From positions 1,108,311-1,172,310 of the forward strand of contig NZ_CP157197.1 of the NCBI RefSeq assembly GCF_039954865.1: a DNA stretch of 64,000 nt, read 5' to 3'. The translations under genes were made by a program, and so were the position numbers. The notes under the pieces were generated by a model. That model worked only from the letters and a program-made list of their open reading frames with translations. It did not search any database and was not told the DNA's origin. This stretch comes from Rickettsia sp. Oklahoma-10 (GTDB lineage Bacteria > Pseudomonadota > Alphaproteobacteria > Rickettsiales > Rickettsiaceae). Of this stretch, positions 1-9,559 are shown piece after piece (positions within the stretch are counted from its first letter, which is position 1; every line of letters begins with the position of its first letter).

Positions 1-68
1 GATTATTTCTCTTAGGTGCTAATTAAGCTCTATCATTCATATATAAGTTAATTTTAAAGAGTTAAAAT

Positions 69-308
69 ATGGAAAATAAAGAAGAACAAATTTTAACCTC
101 TGAATCTTATATTGATGAAGAGGAAGAAAAGCATTTAAACGCTGCAGAGTCAAGGCAAAGCCTTAAGTTAATATTAGTAACATGTATTATTATACTTACT
201 AGTTTTTTAACGTTTTGTTATTTCTTTTTTAACTATATGGAAGAGAAAGCAGCAGAGTATAAATTACAGAAGGAGCAAAAAGCTAAAGCAACTAATAAAA
301 TAGAATGA
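69..308 (+). CDS. small single-pass membrane protein, unknown function
   Basis: The 79-residue product has an acidic N-terminal third, one hydrophobic segment at about residues 33-55 rich in I, L, T and F, and a lysine-rich tail. This suggests one membrane span with short charged ends. It starts at an ATG after an A-rich leader and lies about 85 bp upstream of the HD hydrolase gene on the same strand. I recognise no family. The clean frame and its charge and hydrophobicity pattern favour a real gene over a chance frame. Confidence 0.55.
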   Translation: MENKEEQILTSESYIDEEEEKHLNAAESRQSLKLILVTCIIILTSFLTFCYFFFNYMEEKAAEYKLQKEQKAKATNKIE

Positions 309-393
309 CAGGGTTAAAAATACTAAAGGCTTAAAAAGCTATTTAATTACAATTTTTAAATTTCTAATGTAATTAGAATTATTAACAAATATA

Positions 394-1134
394 ATGGAAG
401 ATATAATCTCTTGGAAAGAAAAGTTTGAAGTTTGTGTTTACGCTAAAAAGCTACTCGATAAACTCGAATCTTTAAACGCTAAAGTAAAAAACCCTGTTGA
501 TATAGAGGAAATTACAAAAGGTATTTATTACACCCGTAAATATCACGGTTCTCAAATGCGTCAATCAGGCGAACCTTATTACTCTCATCCAATTGAAGTT
601 GCAATTATGTTTGCAGAGTTTGTAGCAGATGAAGCCCCTAAGCTTTTTACTTCTAACATGATAAATGCTGCTCTACTGCACGATACTATTGAGGATACAG
701 AACTTACTGAAGATATGATCACCGAAATTTTTAAAATAGAAGTAGCAAGACATGTAGAGGGTTTAACTAGGATTAAATCCTATGGGGAAATTAGTGCTGA
801 AGAAAGCCTGAATTTACTAGTTAAACAAAAAAGATACGATACCGCTCTTATAAAATTCTTTGATAGAATTCATAATGTACAAACTTTAGGAGTCAAATCA
901 CCTGAGAAAATTAGAAAGATTATTGAAGAAACTTTAAAAGGATTTCTAATTTTAAGTATGTATCTAGGAATATCGCAAATAAAGAATAAATTAATAGAAC
1001 TATGTTTAAATATAGCTTACCCTGATATGCCTAAGCAAATTGTTTTTTCTAAAAATAGTTCTCACGATTCTTTTCTAACTGCTCAAAATGCTGTATCCCG
1101 AATCCATAGCTTATACTTAAAGGAATTGAGATAA
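394..1134 (+). CDS. spoT: HD-domain (p)ppGpp hydrolase-like protein (SpoT N-terminal family)
   Basis: The 246-residue protein matches the metal-dependent HD hydrolase domain found at the N terminus of RelA/SpoT, which removes pyrophosphate from the alarmone (p)ppGpp. The metal-binding signature looks complete: H65 in YSHP, H96-D97 followed by E100-D101 in HDTIED, and a later DRIHN motif at 157-161. There is no synthetase, TGS or ACT domain. It is therefore a hydrolase-only, Mesh1-like protein and not full SpoT. Rickettsia genomes are known for several short spoT-like genes. Its 3' end overlaps the convergent transporter gene by 86 bp. The fold is clear; activity on ppGpp is inferred. Confidence 0.75.
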   Translation: MEDIISWKEKFEVCVYAKKLLDKLESLNAKVKNPVDIEEITKGIYYTRKYHGSQMRQSGEPYYSHPIEVAIMFAEFVADEAPKLFTSNMINAALLHDTIEDTELTEDMITEIFKIEVARHVEGLTRIKSYGEISAEESLNLLVKQKRYDTALIKFFDRIHNVQTLGVKSPEKIRKIIEETLKGFLILSMYLGISQIKNKLIELCLNIAYPDMPKQIVFSKNSSHDSFLTAQNAVSRIHSLYLKELR

Positions 1135-2362
1135 CTAATATTCCCCAGTGTCCAAAATAGCTTACTAAATATACTATACCAAACGAAGTAATTAAATATA
1201 TTAAAGCACGAGATAAAGCGTATAAAAAACTTGAATAAGTAAATCTTTTAAAAACAGGAAAATGTTTAAAAAAAATTGGTACTGCTGGTGCATCCCCTAA
1301 GCCGGTAATTACCATAATTGATTGGATAATAAGTAATTCTGTTGGAGTATTAAGGTTATTTAATAAATAAGGAAAAATTAAGATAAATAGTGAAAATATA
1401 GATAAAAATCCTTTAAGAATTTTTAAAGGATTTATTATACCACTTAAATAAGCTCTAAAAATTAAGCTGCCAAAAAACTGTATTATCGATACAACAAAAT
1501 TGTGAGTTATAATTTCTTCAGGAGTATAATTAAAAGAGCTTTTTAAAATATTACTACAATATATGTAGGTAATATAAAATGTAACAGGCCAAGTACATTG
1601 AATTAAAAAATAATATAAAGAAGTTTTCCAATGAACTTTTTCTTTCCAAATTGGATCATTGTCTAGTATTTTTATATTTACACTAGCTTTATTAAAAATA
1701 TTCTTAACTTGTTGTTTCGCGTCTATAAAATCACGAGTTTCACGTAAACGAGTCCTAGCACTACTTCCTGTTATAGCAATAAATGTTCCTATAAAAAAAG
1801 CTATTCGCCAACTAAAACCATAATGAGAAATTATAGTTGCTAAACCTAGAGCAGCAACACTTCCAAGAACAGCAAAAGAAGGAATTAATGATACAATGGG
1901 GTATTGTTTAGGAGGGTTTATTGTTTCTGTAAGATAAAGTTCTGCCCCAATTATCTCACCTAGAGATAACATACCTTGAACAATACGGCATATAGTCACT
2001 ATCCAAGTAGCCGTCATACCTATTTGTGCATAAGTAGGTAATCCTGCCATAACAGCACAAGAACAAGCCATAAAAATAGTAGTTATAACCACAGTAGATT
2101 TACGTCCATACTTATCGCCTATCCAACCAAAAAGTAGAGCCCCAAAGGGTCTAAAAACAAATGTTGAACAAAAAGCAGCAGCTGAATACATAGCGGTAGT
2201 CTTAGTATCAGCTTTTGGAAACAATAACTCGTTCAGAAGTACTGCCATATGTACATAAATCATTAAATCAAAATACTCAAGAAAAGTACCTATAGACAGT
2301 AAACCTATTGCTTCTTTTTGTTCTCTATTTAAACTTGTTTGTGCTTTTTCATAACCTAGCAT
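1049..2362 (-). CDS. proP: MFS transporter, ProP (proline/betaine) family
   Basis: This is a 437-residue, twelve-span major facilitator of the metabolite:H+ symporter group that includes ProP. The N terminus carries the family signature LLSIGTFLEYFDL, followed by the loop 2-3 motif GWIGDKYGRK and LSLGEIIGAE in the region of helix 4. It probably imports a small solute such as proline, betaine or a dicarboxylate from the host cytosol; the substrate cannot be read from sequence. Length is near normal, so the 86-bp tail overlap with the convergent HD gene is not a truncation. A dead relative lies at 39452-39650, in line with the multicopy nature of this family in Rickettsia. Confidence 0.85.
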   Translation of the reverse strand: MLGYEKAQTSLNREQKEAIGLLSIGTFLEYFDLMIYVHMAVLLNELLFPKADTKTTAMYSAAAFCSTFVFRPFGALLFGWIGDKYGRKSTVVITTIFMACSCAVMAGLPTYAQIGMTATWIVTICRIVQGMLSLGEIIGAELYLTETINPPKQYPIVSLIPSFAVLGSVAALGLATIISHYGFSWRIAFFIGTFIAITGSSARTRLRETRDFIDAKQQVKNIFNKASVNIKILDNDPIWKEKVHWKTSLYYFLIQCTWPVTFYITYIYCSNILKSSFNYTPEEIITHNFVVSIIQFFGSLIFRAYLSGIINPLKILKGFLSIFSLFILIFPYLLNNLNTPTELLIIQSIMVITGLGDAPAVPIFFKHFPVFKRFTYSSFLYALSRALIYLITSFGIVYLVSYFGHWGILVISIPLSISYGFGIQHFEQLEKNRENYF

Positions 2363-2466
2363 AAATTCTTTATAAGAAATTAAATTGCAGAAACTTATAC
2401 TGTCTTATAAATAAAAGTCAATAGGAAATTTCACCTTACACGATAAATAAGACAATGAGGTGCAAC

Positions 2467-3240
2467 TTAACACACTCCATATACTAGCGTTGATAGTACG
2501 TGAATATGACATAATCTTACTGATAGTGGAAAACTAAAGCCTATTAGGAACCAAGTTAAATAAAACTGATATCCTAAATATTGATTAAATATATAATTAA
2601 TATATTCAGTCAAAGCTATTAAGATGACAATTATAACTAAGTTGAAGAAATAATGTAATTTTGATTGAGAGCTCCAAATATTTATAAAATAACCACCAAG
2701 AAATAGTAAAACCGAATAATCCCCAAAATACCGTCCATACCCATGCAAAACAATACACGTCAATAATTTGAAGATAAGCTACCATAGGCACGGTTGACAT
2801 CCATATCAACGCTCCAAGCATAAAAGGATATTTGTGAATAATCTCCTCTCTAATTAAACTATATACAAAAGCAATAACCATTATTCCAATTGTTACAGAC
2901 GCAATAATATCAACTGGATAATGATAACCCTTATAAATCAGCAAAAATCCAATACCAGTTAAAATCACTACTATTATTATTCTTAACAAGGCATGTCTAA
3001 TATTCGCAAAAAACCAACAGTAAAATACTACACCACTACTCATATGACCGCCAGGGAAAGTAAAACCTTTAACATTTAGAGTAGGATAAAGGTATTTCAA
3101 ATGTATATTTGAGCAATATATTTAAAATTATAGTGAAAAGTAATACACAAATAGCTTGTGCAAATAATTGCCTACTAAATATAGTAAATCCGAGTATTAT
3201 GGCTATATTCCTGACCAAATGATAAAAAAATTTTTGTTAA
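2467..3240 (-). pseudogene. PAP2-family lipid phosphatase, frameshifted
   Basis: Three reading-frame pieces on the minus strand join into one membrane phosphatase of the type 2 phosphatidic acid phosphatase family. The first piece (about 3240-3097) ends with ILLKYTFEIP, the expected K...RP-type motif 1 region. After a frameshift near 3097 the second piece has FPGGHMSSG (the PSGH motif) and YHYPVDII (the histidine-aspartate motif 3). After another shift near 2720-2750 the last hydrophobic segments continue in a third frame to 2467. The frame open from 3100 begins only with TTG, which supports a broken gene. The active-site residues survive, so decay looks recent. Sequencing error cannot be excluded for either shift. 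Confidence 0.7.
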
Positions 3241-3269
3241 ATAATGAAAAAATACCTTTATATTTAACT

Positions 3270-3725
3270 AATGAAAATTCTGTTAACTGGTAAGAATTCG
3301 TTAAATATTGATTTTTGCGATTCTAGAATTAAAGAGTGGTGTACAAAATTGCAAAGAGGACCAGGGTTTTTCTTAACGGAAAAAGAATGAATAATTACAT
3401 ATCTATTTCACCTGATATTAAAGGAGAATGGAGGTTTGGGTGGTATAATATAAGTTTTACTCCAGACAGCAATTTCGCAGCTCATCAAACTTATAAGGTC
3501 ACTAATTGAAGATAATGTATTTCCTGATTTTATCGGTTTAAACATTAACAACATAAGTTTCACAACTTTACCTCTGCTTCCTATTATTAAAGAAATGAAT
3601 TATCTGCAGGATAATATCGATATTTCCAAAAAATTTTTTCACACTAAAATAGCATTTAACTATCCTATCGATCCTAAGATATTAAGTCGTGGTATGAAAT
3701 CTTATCGCTTTCCCATTGCATAATT
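3270..3725 (+). pseudogene. alpha-2-macroglobulin family remnant
   Basis: Three consecutive plus-strand fragments in different frames look like one macroglobulin-like region of the bacterial alpha-2-macroglobulin YfhM. The middle piece (3387-3509) contains ISPDIKGEW and ISFTPDSNF, resembling the repeated G-x-W ... FTP...WP motif of these domains. The third (3511-3725) contains FTTLPLLP and then KIAFNYPIDP, typical of the start of the next domain. Only a few hundred bases of a gene that is normally over 4 kb remain. The family call rests on motif memory and is moderate. The 3' end touches the convergent hydroxylase gene. Confidence 0.45.
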
Positions 3726-4826
3726 TATAATGAAACTCTTAATAGGTTTAAAGTTATTTATCACCTTAAACCCTATTTGTCTTATACATCTTAAATTTTT
3801 TGAATAATGTGAAAAAATATTATTCAACTCATCAGTCAACTTATACATAATAAAATTATCGTCTTGCCTTAGCTTTTGATATTCTTGTAACGTACCATTA
3901 TTACTAATTACCATGCTTAAAGTCTCTATATCCTTTATACCTTGATTAAGACCTTGCCCAGCGAGTGGATGCACAATGTGTGCAGTGTCGGCAATAAGCA
4001 CCATCTTATTATGAAAATATCTATTTGCCATACAAGCTTTCAATGGGAAGCTACTTATCGTACTATTAATAGTAATTTTACCTAGGGAATTACCTACATT
4101 CCTTTGAGTTAAAAATCTCACTTCTTCTACAGGCAAATTCATAATTAAAGCAGCTTGATCAGAAGAAGTGGACCATATTACGGAAGAAGCATATTGATCT
4201 TTTAAAGGCAACAAAGCAAAAGGACCAAGCGGTAGGAAATGCTCCATAGCACTATTTTCATGCGGCTTTTCATGCTTAATATTAAATGTAAGCGCGGTTT
4301 GATAAGATTTTTCAATGTTATTAGCAAAATAATGAAACCTCACTTTTGAATTTGCTCCATCACATATAATTAATAAATCACATTTAATTTGTTCATTATC
4401 AAATTTTATAATCGAATAGTTATGGTAACTTATAACTTCTTGATATTTATAATTATCAATTAATGTTACTAGAGGATTATTAGTTATTTTTGACAATAAT
4501 ATTTTTTTTAAATCACTATTTTTTACTACATACCCCAGCAAGTTATTATAGTCATTTCGTAAATCTAATATCTCTGATGCTTTATTATCTACTACATATA
4601 CATCTTGCATTCCTGCGGTAAACTCTTCAAGCTCTTTCCATATATCAATAGAGGATAAGAAATTTTTAGAATGCGGCGTTAAAGCAGTTGTTCTTATATC
4701 TTTAAAAAATTCCGGATTTTTTACTGACTTACTCTCGAATATAGTAGTTTCAATTCCTTTTTTTGCAAAAGAAAGAGCTGTGAGCATACCACTCAGACCA
4801 CATCCTAAAATTACTATATTAGTCAT
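3702..4826 (-). CDS. ubiH: FAD-dependent ubiquinone biosynthesis hydroxylase (UbiH/UbiF/COQ6 family)
   Basis: A 374-residue aromatic-ring monooxygenase that would hydroxylate a polyprenyl-benzoquinol intermediate during ubiquinone synthesis. The N-terminal dinucleotide fold has GCGLSG at residues 8-13, the DG motif is at D156-G157, and the second FAD-binding stretch LIADTAHIVHPLAGQGLNQG is at about 277-296. In the last motif the usual GD is AD, a mild substitution. Which ring position it uses (UbiH, UbiF or UbiI type) cannot be assigned from sequence, and in organisms with few such enzymes one may serve several steps. Length is normal for the family. Confidence 0.8.
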   Translation of the reverse strand: MTNIVILGCGLSGMLTALSFAKKGIETTIFESKSVKNPEFFKDIRTTALTPHSKNFLSSIDIWKELEEFTAGMQDVYVVDNKASEILDLRNDYNNLLGYVVKNSDLKKILLSKITNNPLVTLIDNYKYQEVISYHNYSIIKFDNEQIKCDLLIICDGANSKVRFHYFANNIEKSYQTALTFNIKHEKPHENSAMEHFLPLGPFALLPLKDQYASSVIWSTSSDQAALIMNLPVEEVRFLTQRNVGNSLGKITINSTISSFPLKACMANRYFHNKMVLIADTAHIVHPLAGQGLNQGIKDIETLSMVISNNGTLQEYQKLRQDDNFIMYKLTDELNNIFSHYSKNLRCIRQIGFKVINNFKPIKSFIINYAMGKR

Positions 4827-4967
4827 CTTTCCAATCTCTACTTCTAGAGGTAAATTGTGTGTGTCGATCCAACACTTGCATCCTCACATACACTTATATA
4901 CTCTACAGCACTACATTTCGTGTTCCTTACAAATTCTTCTCTACAAGCGAATTTGGAAAGATACATA

Positions 4968-5234
4968 TTAATCTTTTGTGTTTTCATTCGACTCATGTAT
5001 AAAATATTTTAAATATCCGTTTGTTGCTATAAAGCTTAGGAGAAAATAAATAATTGCTATATCCAAATATGAACTATTTCCTGAGTATAAGCCTAAACAA
5101 CAAATAAATAAACTTACAATAGTCGTAAAACTGTTTAACAATAATAGCTTGGTAAAAATATCTGTTTTCTTAATAAATAGGTAGGTTATTAAGCAAATAA
5201 ATAACGAAATAATCATTAAAAAGATATTAAGCAT
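4968..5234 (-). CDS. mrpF: MrpF/MnhF-like subunit of a multisubunit cation/H+ antiporter
   Basis: The 88-residue protein has three hydrophobic segments (about 2-20, 28-50 and 56-76) and a charged tail. The string YLDIAIIYFLLSFIATNGY resembles the conserved DIAI-YALLSFI stretch of MrpF/PhaF subunits, which form part of large Na+/H+ antiporter complexes. No other mrp subunit gene is next to it. The sister subunits are presumably elsewhere in the genome, or the gene is a leftover. The nearest upstream gene on the plus strand, ntrX, is divergent. Confidence 0.6.
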   Translation of the reverse strand: MLNIFLMIISLFICLITYLFIKKTDIFTKLLLLNSFTTIVSLFICCLGLYSGNSSYLDIAIIYFLLSFIATNGYLKYFIHESNENTKD

Positions 5235-5448
5235 AATTTAAAATAAGTATATATAAATAATCACCTATAATACTACAAACTGCAAATAAAATTAATTTAA
5301 ATTCCTTAAATAATTTTAATATTATGTAATCTTAACCAATCTTTACATTATGAAATAGCTATTGTGATAAAAATGTTATAAAAATATGTTGCTTTCTTTT
5401 ACATTCGGCATTAACGTATTAACATTAATATTTTTAAGGTAAATTGTA

Positions 5449-6876
5449 ATGTCACCAATAGATGTTTTAATAGTAGACGATGAAGAGGATATACGAAATA
5501 TCATTGCTGCAATTTTGAAAGATGAAGGCTTTAACCCTAGGGTTGCCGCTAATAGTACTCAGACTCTTAAAATACTATCCGAAAAACCAATCTCTGCTGT
5601 TATACTTGATATTTGGCTTCAAGGAAGCGAAATGGACGGCCTTGGAATTTTAGAGATAATTAAAAAACGCTATCCTTTAATACCAGTAATAATTATTAGT
5701 GGTCACGGTACTATAGAAACAGCAGTAAATGCTATCAAAATGGGGGCTTATGATTATATAGAAAAACCATTTAATAATGATAAATTAGTTATTTTACTGA
5801 AAAGAGCTTGTGAAGTAACAAAGTTAAAACGTGAAAATATAGATTTGAAATCAAAGGTTATAGATAAAACTGAATTAGTAGGTAGATGTTCGGTAACTCT
5901 AAAATATAAAATGGAAATAGAAAAGGCCGCTAGTTCTAGCAGTCGTATAATGATTCACGGTAAAGTTGGTAGTGGTAAAGAACTTGCAGCAAGGTTAATT
6001 CATAAACAATCTAAAAGGGCTAATAATCCATTCATTATTTTCAGCCCCACCTGTATGACTGCAGACAAAATAAACCAAGAATTATTTGGCGAAGCGGAAA
6101 AACAAGCAAATAATAATAAACGTCCTACTATCTTAGAATTTGCTAATAACGGTACTTTATATATAGATGAGATTAGTAATATTCCTATGTCTATCCAAGT
6201 AAAATTATTAAAATTTCTTAAAGACCAAACTATCACAAAACCTTGTGGGGGCAATATTAAGGTTGATATAAAAATTATTACCGGCACTTCTAAAAATATC
6301 CAAGACGAAGTTAATAACGGTAAATTTCTAGAAGATCTATACTATCGTCTTAATGTATTCTCTCTAAAAGTACCTGCATTATATGAAATAAAAGAAGATA
6401 TACCATTACTTGTAAAATATTTTGTTAAGCAACTTTCAAAATTTTCAGGTTTAAAAGAGCGTGCCTTTGCAGATGAAACTATTGCAGCTCTTCAATCCTA
6501 TGAATGGCCAGGCAATATTAGACAATTACGTAACGTTGTTGAATGGACTTTAATTATGAATCCGCTAACTACAGGTAATAATGAAATTATCAAACCTTAT
6601 ATGATACCTTCAGAAATATTAGCAAATAGTGCTAATCTTACAAAGCTTGAAGATAGTTTTGATATGTTAGCTATGCCGCTTAGAGAAGCCAGAGAAGTTT
6701 TTGAGCGTCAATATCTAGCGGCACAAATGAGTCGTTTTAACAACAATATTTCAAAAACATCATCATTTGTCGGTATGGAAAGATCGGCTTTGCATCGTAA
6801 ATTAAAATTATTAAGCTTACATGTACCTACTGCAAATAGAATAAAGGAAGAAGAATATGAGGCAGCAAATACTTAA
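5449..6876 (+). CDS. ntrX: NtrX-type response regulator with receiver, AAA+ and Fis HTH domains
   Basis: A 475-residue regulator with a receiver domain at 1-120 (acidic pair D10/D11, phosphoacceptor D54, S84, K106), an AAA+ ATPase domain at about 143-380 (Walker A GKVGSGKE at 171-178, Walker B TLYIDE at 236-241) and a Fis-type helix-turn-helix at about 430-465. The L1 loop after ELFG (211-214) lacks GAFTGA, the sigma-54-contacting motif, and reads [10 protein letters not shown]. This fits alphaproteobacterial NtrX proteins that do not act as classical sigma-54 activators. The cognate kinase NtrY is not adjacent. A possible ribosome site AAGGTAAA lies upstream, and the stop codon lies inside the next gene. 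Confidence 0.85.
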   Translation: MSPIDVLIVDDEEDIRNIIAAILKDEGFNPRVAANSTQTLKILSEKPISAVILDIWLQGSEMDGLGILEIIKKRYPLIPVIIISGHGTIETAVNAIKMGAYDYIEKPFNNDKLVILLKRACEVTKLKRENIDLKSKVIDKTELVGRCSVTLKYKMEIEKAASSSSRIMIHGKVGSGKELAARLIHKQSKRANNPFIIFSPTCMTADKINQELFGEAEKQANNNKRPTILEFANNGTLYIDEISNIPMSIQVKLLKFLKDQTITKPCGGNIKVDIKIITGTSKNIQDEVNNGKFLEDLYYRLNVFSLKVPALYEIKEDIPLLVKYFVKQLSKFSGLKERAFADETIAALQSYEWPGNIRQLRNVVEWTLIMNPLTTGNNEIIKPYMIPSEILANSANLTKLEDSFDMLAMPLREAREVFERQYLAAQMSRFNNNISKTSSFVGMERSALHRKLKLLSLHVPTANRIKEEEYEAANT

Positions 6877-8614
6877 AGTCATATCCATAATTATTATTTA
6901 CTTGTTATTAAGCAGCTGTTTTGAATCTACCCGTGATGCAAATGGATTACTTACAGATCACCAAAGTACGGTAATTCAGAATTATATAATATCACAAAAT
7001 TCTAAAAAACTTCAAGTGAACCTTAAAGAGAAGTTCGGTTCAAATTTAAAAGGAGTAAAATTAATAGGAGTTAAACTAATAAATGAAGATTTATCAGGAA
7101 TAGATTTAACTTCCTGTGAAATATTACGTACTAATTTTGCAGGTAGCAATTTAGAAAAATCTATATTAACAAATGCTATAATACAAGAAAGTCATTTTGC
7201 CGATTCAGTAATAAAAAATATTTCCGGATATAATGCTGACTTTCGAGGTTCAATTTTTAACAAAATAACATTACAAAATACAAATTTTGTTCAATCAAAT
7301 TTTAGTGATACTGCATTTAATAAAACTACTATAAAAAATGTTAACTTTGAAAACTCTAAATTTAGTCATGTATTATGGAGCAATACTACTATCGATGGTG
7401 TTAATTTTCAAAAAGCTAACCTAAAGAATAATAGCTTTAAAAATACTAATATAACAAATTCAATATTTTACGGTACGGATTTAGAAAAAAGTGTAATAAA
7501 TAATACCAATTTTACTAATAATTATTTTGAATCTAGCGACCTAAGTCAAACTAAATTAACAACAGTAATAATTAAGGATTCTAACTTCACACAAAGTATT
7601 TTTAATGAAGTAAGCTTTAATAATGTACAAAGTAACAATTCTTTCTTTTCATACGCTTCCTTCCAAGATTCAATATTACAAAATATTATTTTTACTAAAT
7701 GTGATTTACAAAACAGCACAATTAGTAGTGCAGTTTTAAATCAGTTTAAAATTGATAATAGTATATTAAATAATATGAGTCTAAACAATAATAAATTTAA
7801 TAATTTATCTATAAAAAATAGTACTGCTCATTTTGTAAGGATTAATAAAACTAAAGGTTCAAATCTTACTTTAGATAATATTAGCTATACTAACAATATT
7901 TTTAGCAATAATGATTTTAAACAATTTATAGTAATTAATACCGATTTAACTGGCAGTGAAATAATAAACTCAAATATAACTAACGGACAATTTAATAATG
8001 TAAATTTTACTAAAACTGTCATACAAAATGTAAATTTTACAGATGTTAAAATTAATTTAGGAAATTTAAACCAAGTAGCTCTAATAAATTCCAATCTAAT
8101 AAATACTATAGTTATTGATTCTACCCTTTCTAATTCACAAATAAATAATATTAACTACCAAGCATATTCTAGTTTTATTAATACTAATGTTTCTAATAAT
8201 ATTATTTTAAATAGTGATAATTCGAATAAAACCCTACCAAATAATATAATAATACACTCAGCAAAAGATCTACAAAAAATAACTAACTTAGCAAATATGA
8301 ATTTAACAAATTTTGATTTGAGCAATTTAATATTTGATAGAGTAGATTTTTCAAATAGTATTTTTAAAAATGCTAACCTAACAAATACGGCAATTAAAAA
8401 CTCTTTCTTACAAAACGTAGATTTTTCTGCAACAACAATTTCTAAAACAGATTTTTCAAACTCAATATTAACAGATAGCATATTTAAATCAGCTAAAATT
8501 GATCAGGCTAACTTTAGTAAAGCTGACCTAACAAACGTTGATTTTAGTGATGCAACAATTAAAAATACTTCGTTTAACGAAGCTAAGATAGGAGGAATGA
8601 ACGGGGTGGAATAA
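6857..8614 (+). CDS. large pentapeptide-repeat lipoprotein
   Basis: A 585-residue protein with a lipoprotein signal peptide: a hydrophobic stretch at 5-18, then LSSC with the lipidated cysteine at position 21. From about residue 55 nearly all of the chain is pentapeptide repeats with central F or L and very frequent N and T, expected to form a right-handed quadrilateral beta-helix. Two repeat blocks (about 55-430 and 478-580) are split by a non-repetitive stretch at about 431-478. The second block has more canonical A(D/N)LXX units, such as [12 protein letters not shown]. It starts 20 bp before the end of ntrX, so the two are probably co-transcribed. It should sit on a membrane facing the periplasm or surface; function is unknown. 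Confidence 0.75.
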   Translation: MRQQILKVISIIIIYLLLSSCFESTRDANGLLTDHQSTVIQNYIISQNSKKLQVNLKEKFGSNLKGVKLIGVKLINEDLSGIDLTSCEILRTNFAGSNLEKSILTNAIIQESHFADSVIKNISGYNADFRGSIFNKITLQNTNFVQSNFSDTAFNKTTIKNVNFENSKFSHVLWSNTTIDGVNFQKANLKNNSFKNTNITNSIFYGTDLEKSVINNTNFTNNYFESSDLSQTKLTTVIIKDSNFTQSIFNEVSFNNVQSNNSFFSYASFQDSILQNIIFTKCDLQNSTISSAVLNQFKIDNSILNNMSLNNNKFNNLSIKNSTAHFVRINKTKGSNLTLDNISYTNNIFSNNDFKQFIVINTDLTGSEIINSNITNGQFNNVNFTKTVIQNVNFTDVKINLGNLNQVALINSNLINTIVIDSTLSNSQINNINYQAYSSFINTNVSNNIILNSDNSNKTLPNNIIIHSAKDLQKITNLANMNLTNFDLSNLIFDRVDFSNSIFKNANLTNTAIKNSFLQNVDFSATTISKTDFSNSILTDSIFKSAKIDQANFSKADLTNVDFSDATIKNTSFNEAKIGGMNGVE

Positions 8615-9559
8615 TTTATTTAAACATCATAGCTAAACAACTGCAAAGAGTACAGCAATACCATGCAATAAAGCCAATCACACAACGTGGCAATGAGTAT
8701 ACTTCACGTAAATAAAAATTAGTAGAAGACAATCAACTTAAAAAAGAGCAAGGAGTCTATAAGCTGAGGAGCAAAGCATAATACGAGCACTGGAGGACTG
8801 ACAAAAACAATATATCCAATTTTTCAAGTTGATCAAGTATATGTCCTACATTTGGTTGCTTTTTAAAAACCTTACTTTAGTAGAAAAATATTAAACGGTA
8901 TAAATGCATTATTATTTATAAACGTAGGACATTGTTTCTTCATTCTATTAATCATTTGTTGTTATTTAAGATTATTTTCTTTTGTTTTCCGGCTATCCTT
9001 TTATAGATTTAGTAGTTTAATCAGTTTCTACAAATATTTCCTGAGGAGTTTGTAGCTGATCAATTTGCTCAATAATGTTTTAATCTTCTTTTATCTTTGG
9101 TTTTACTCCTTTCACATCAATATATTTTATAACTTTTTTAATTTTATTTAAGATTCTTTTACTTGTTTTTGGAAAATTTTTGGGGCAATGACTTAATCAA
9201 GTTAATAAAACTACTACATATTTCTTTTAGAATATTAACTGCAGGTAAAGCTATTTTCTGTATTCATACATAATATTTTACATAACCCGCTAGCAACAAC
9301 CTAATATTTTAGACTCATATTCTTAGACATAGGAGATTTATGTCTAAGAATATCCCTAACTTCAGTTAGATTATTAGCTAAATAAAGTAATGCTTTTTCT
9401 CCTCTAACTTGGTAGATTGATTAGCACATAACTAGCTATATCTGCCTGAACATCTATAGTATCAATAAGTATTATATTTTTAGTATCATTAAAAGAAAGG
9501 ATGTCTTTGTTTGCGTTATATGGCTATCTTCTCTTAATTTATCTAGCACATCATATAGT
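8615..9559. other. gene-poor decayed stretch
   Basis: No intact frame is visible in about 945 bp. The minus strand between 9020 and 9560 keeps broken coding-like pieces, for example EQIDQLQTPQEIF near 9050-9090, LYLANNLTEVRDIL near 9350-9395 and TKNIILIDTIDVQADIA near 9435-9490. These hint at one decayed gene that I cannot identify. The segment 8680-8800, with strings such as GCAATGAGTATACTTCACG, resembles part of the intergenic repeat at 31690-31828. Confidence 0.4.

Noticed and set aside
7885..8481. Minus-strand frames within the pentapeptide gene
   Set aside because: They mirror the repetitive codons of the plus-strand lipoprotein gene and have no start signals or motifs.
7000..8600. Apparent short tandem DNA repeats
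   Set aside because: The periodicity comes from pentapeptide codons (AAT, ACT, TTT); there are no identical spaced repeats as in a CRISPR array or satellite.
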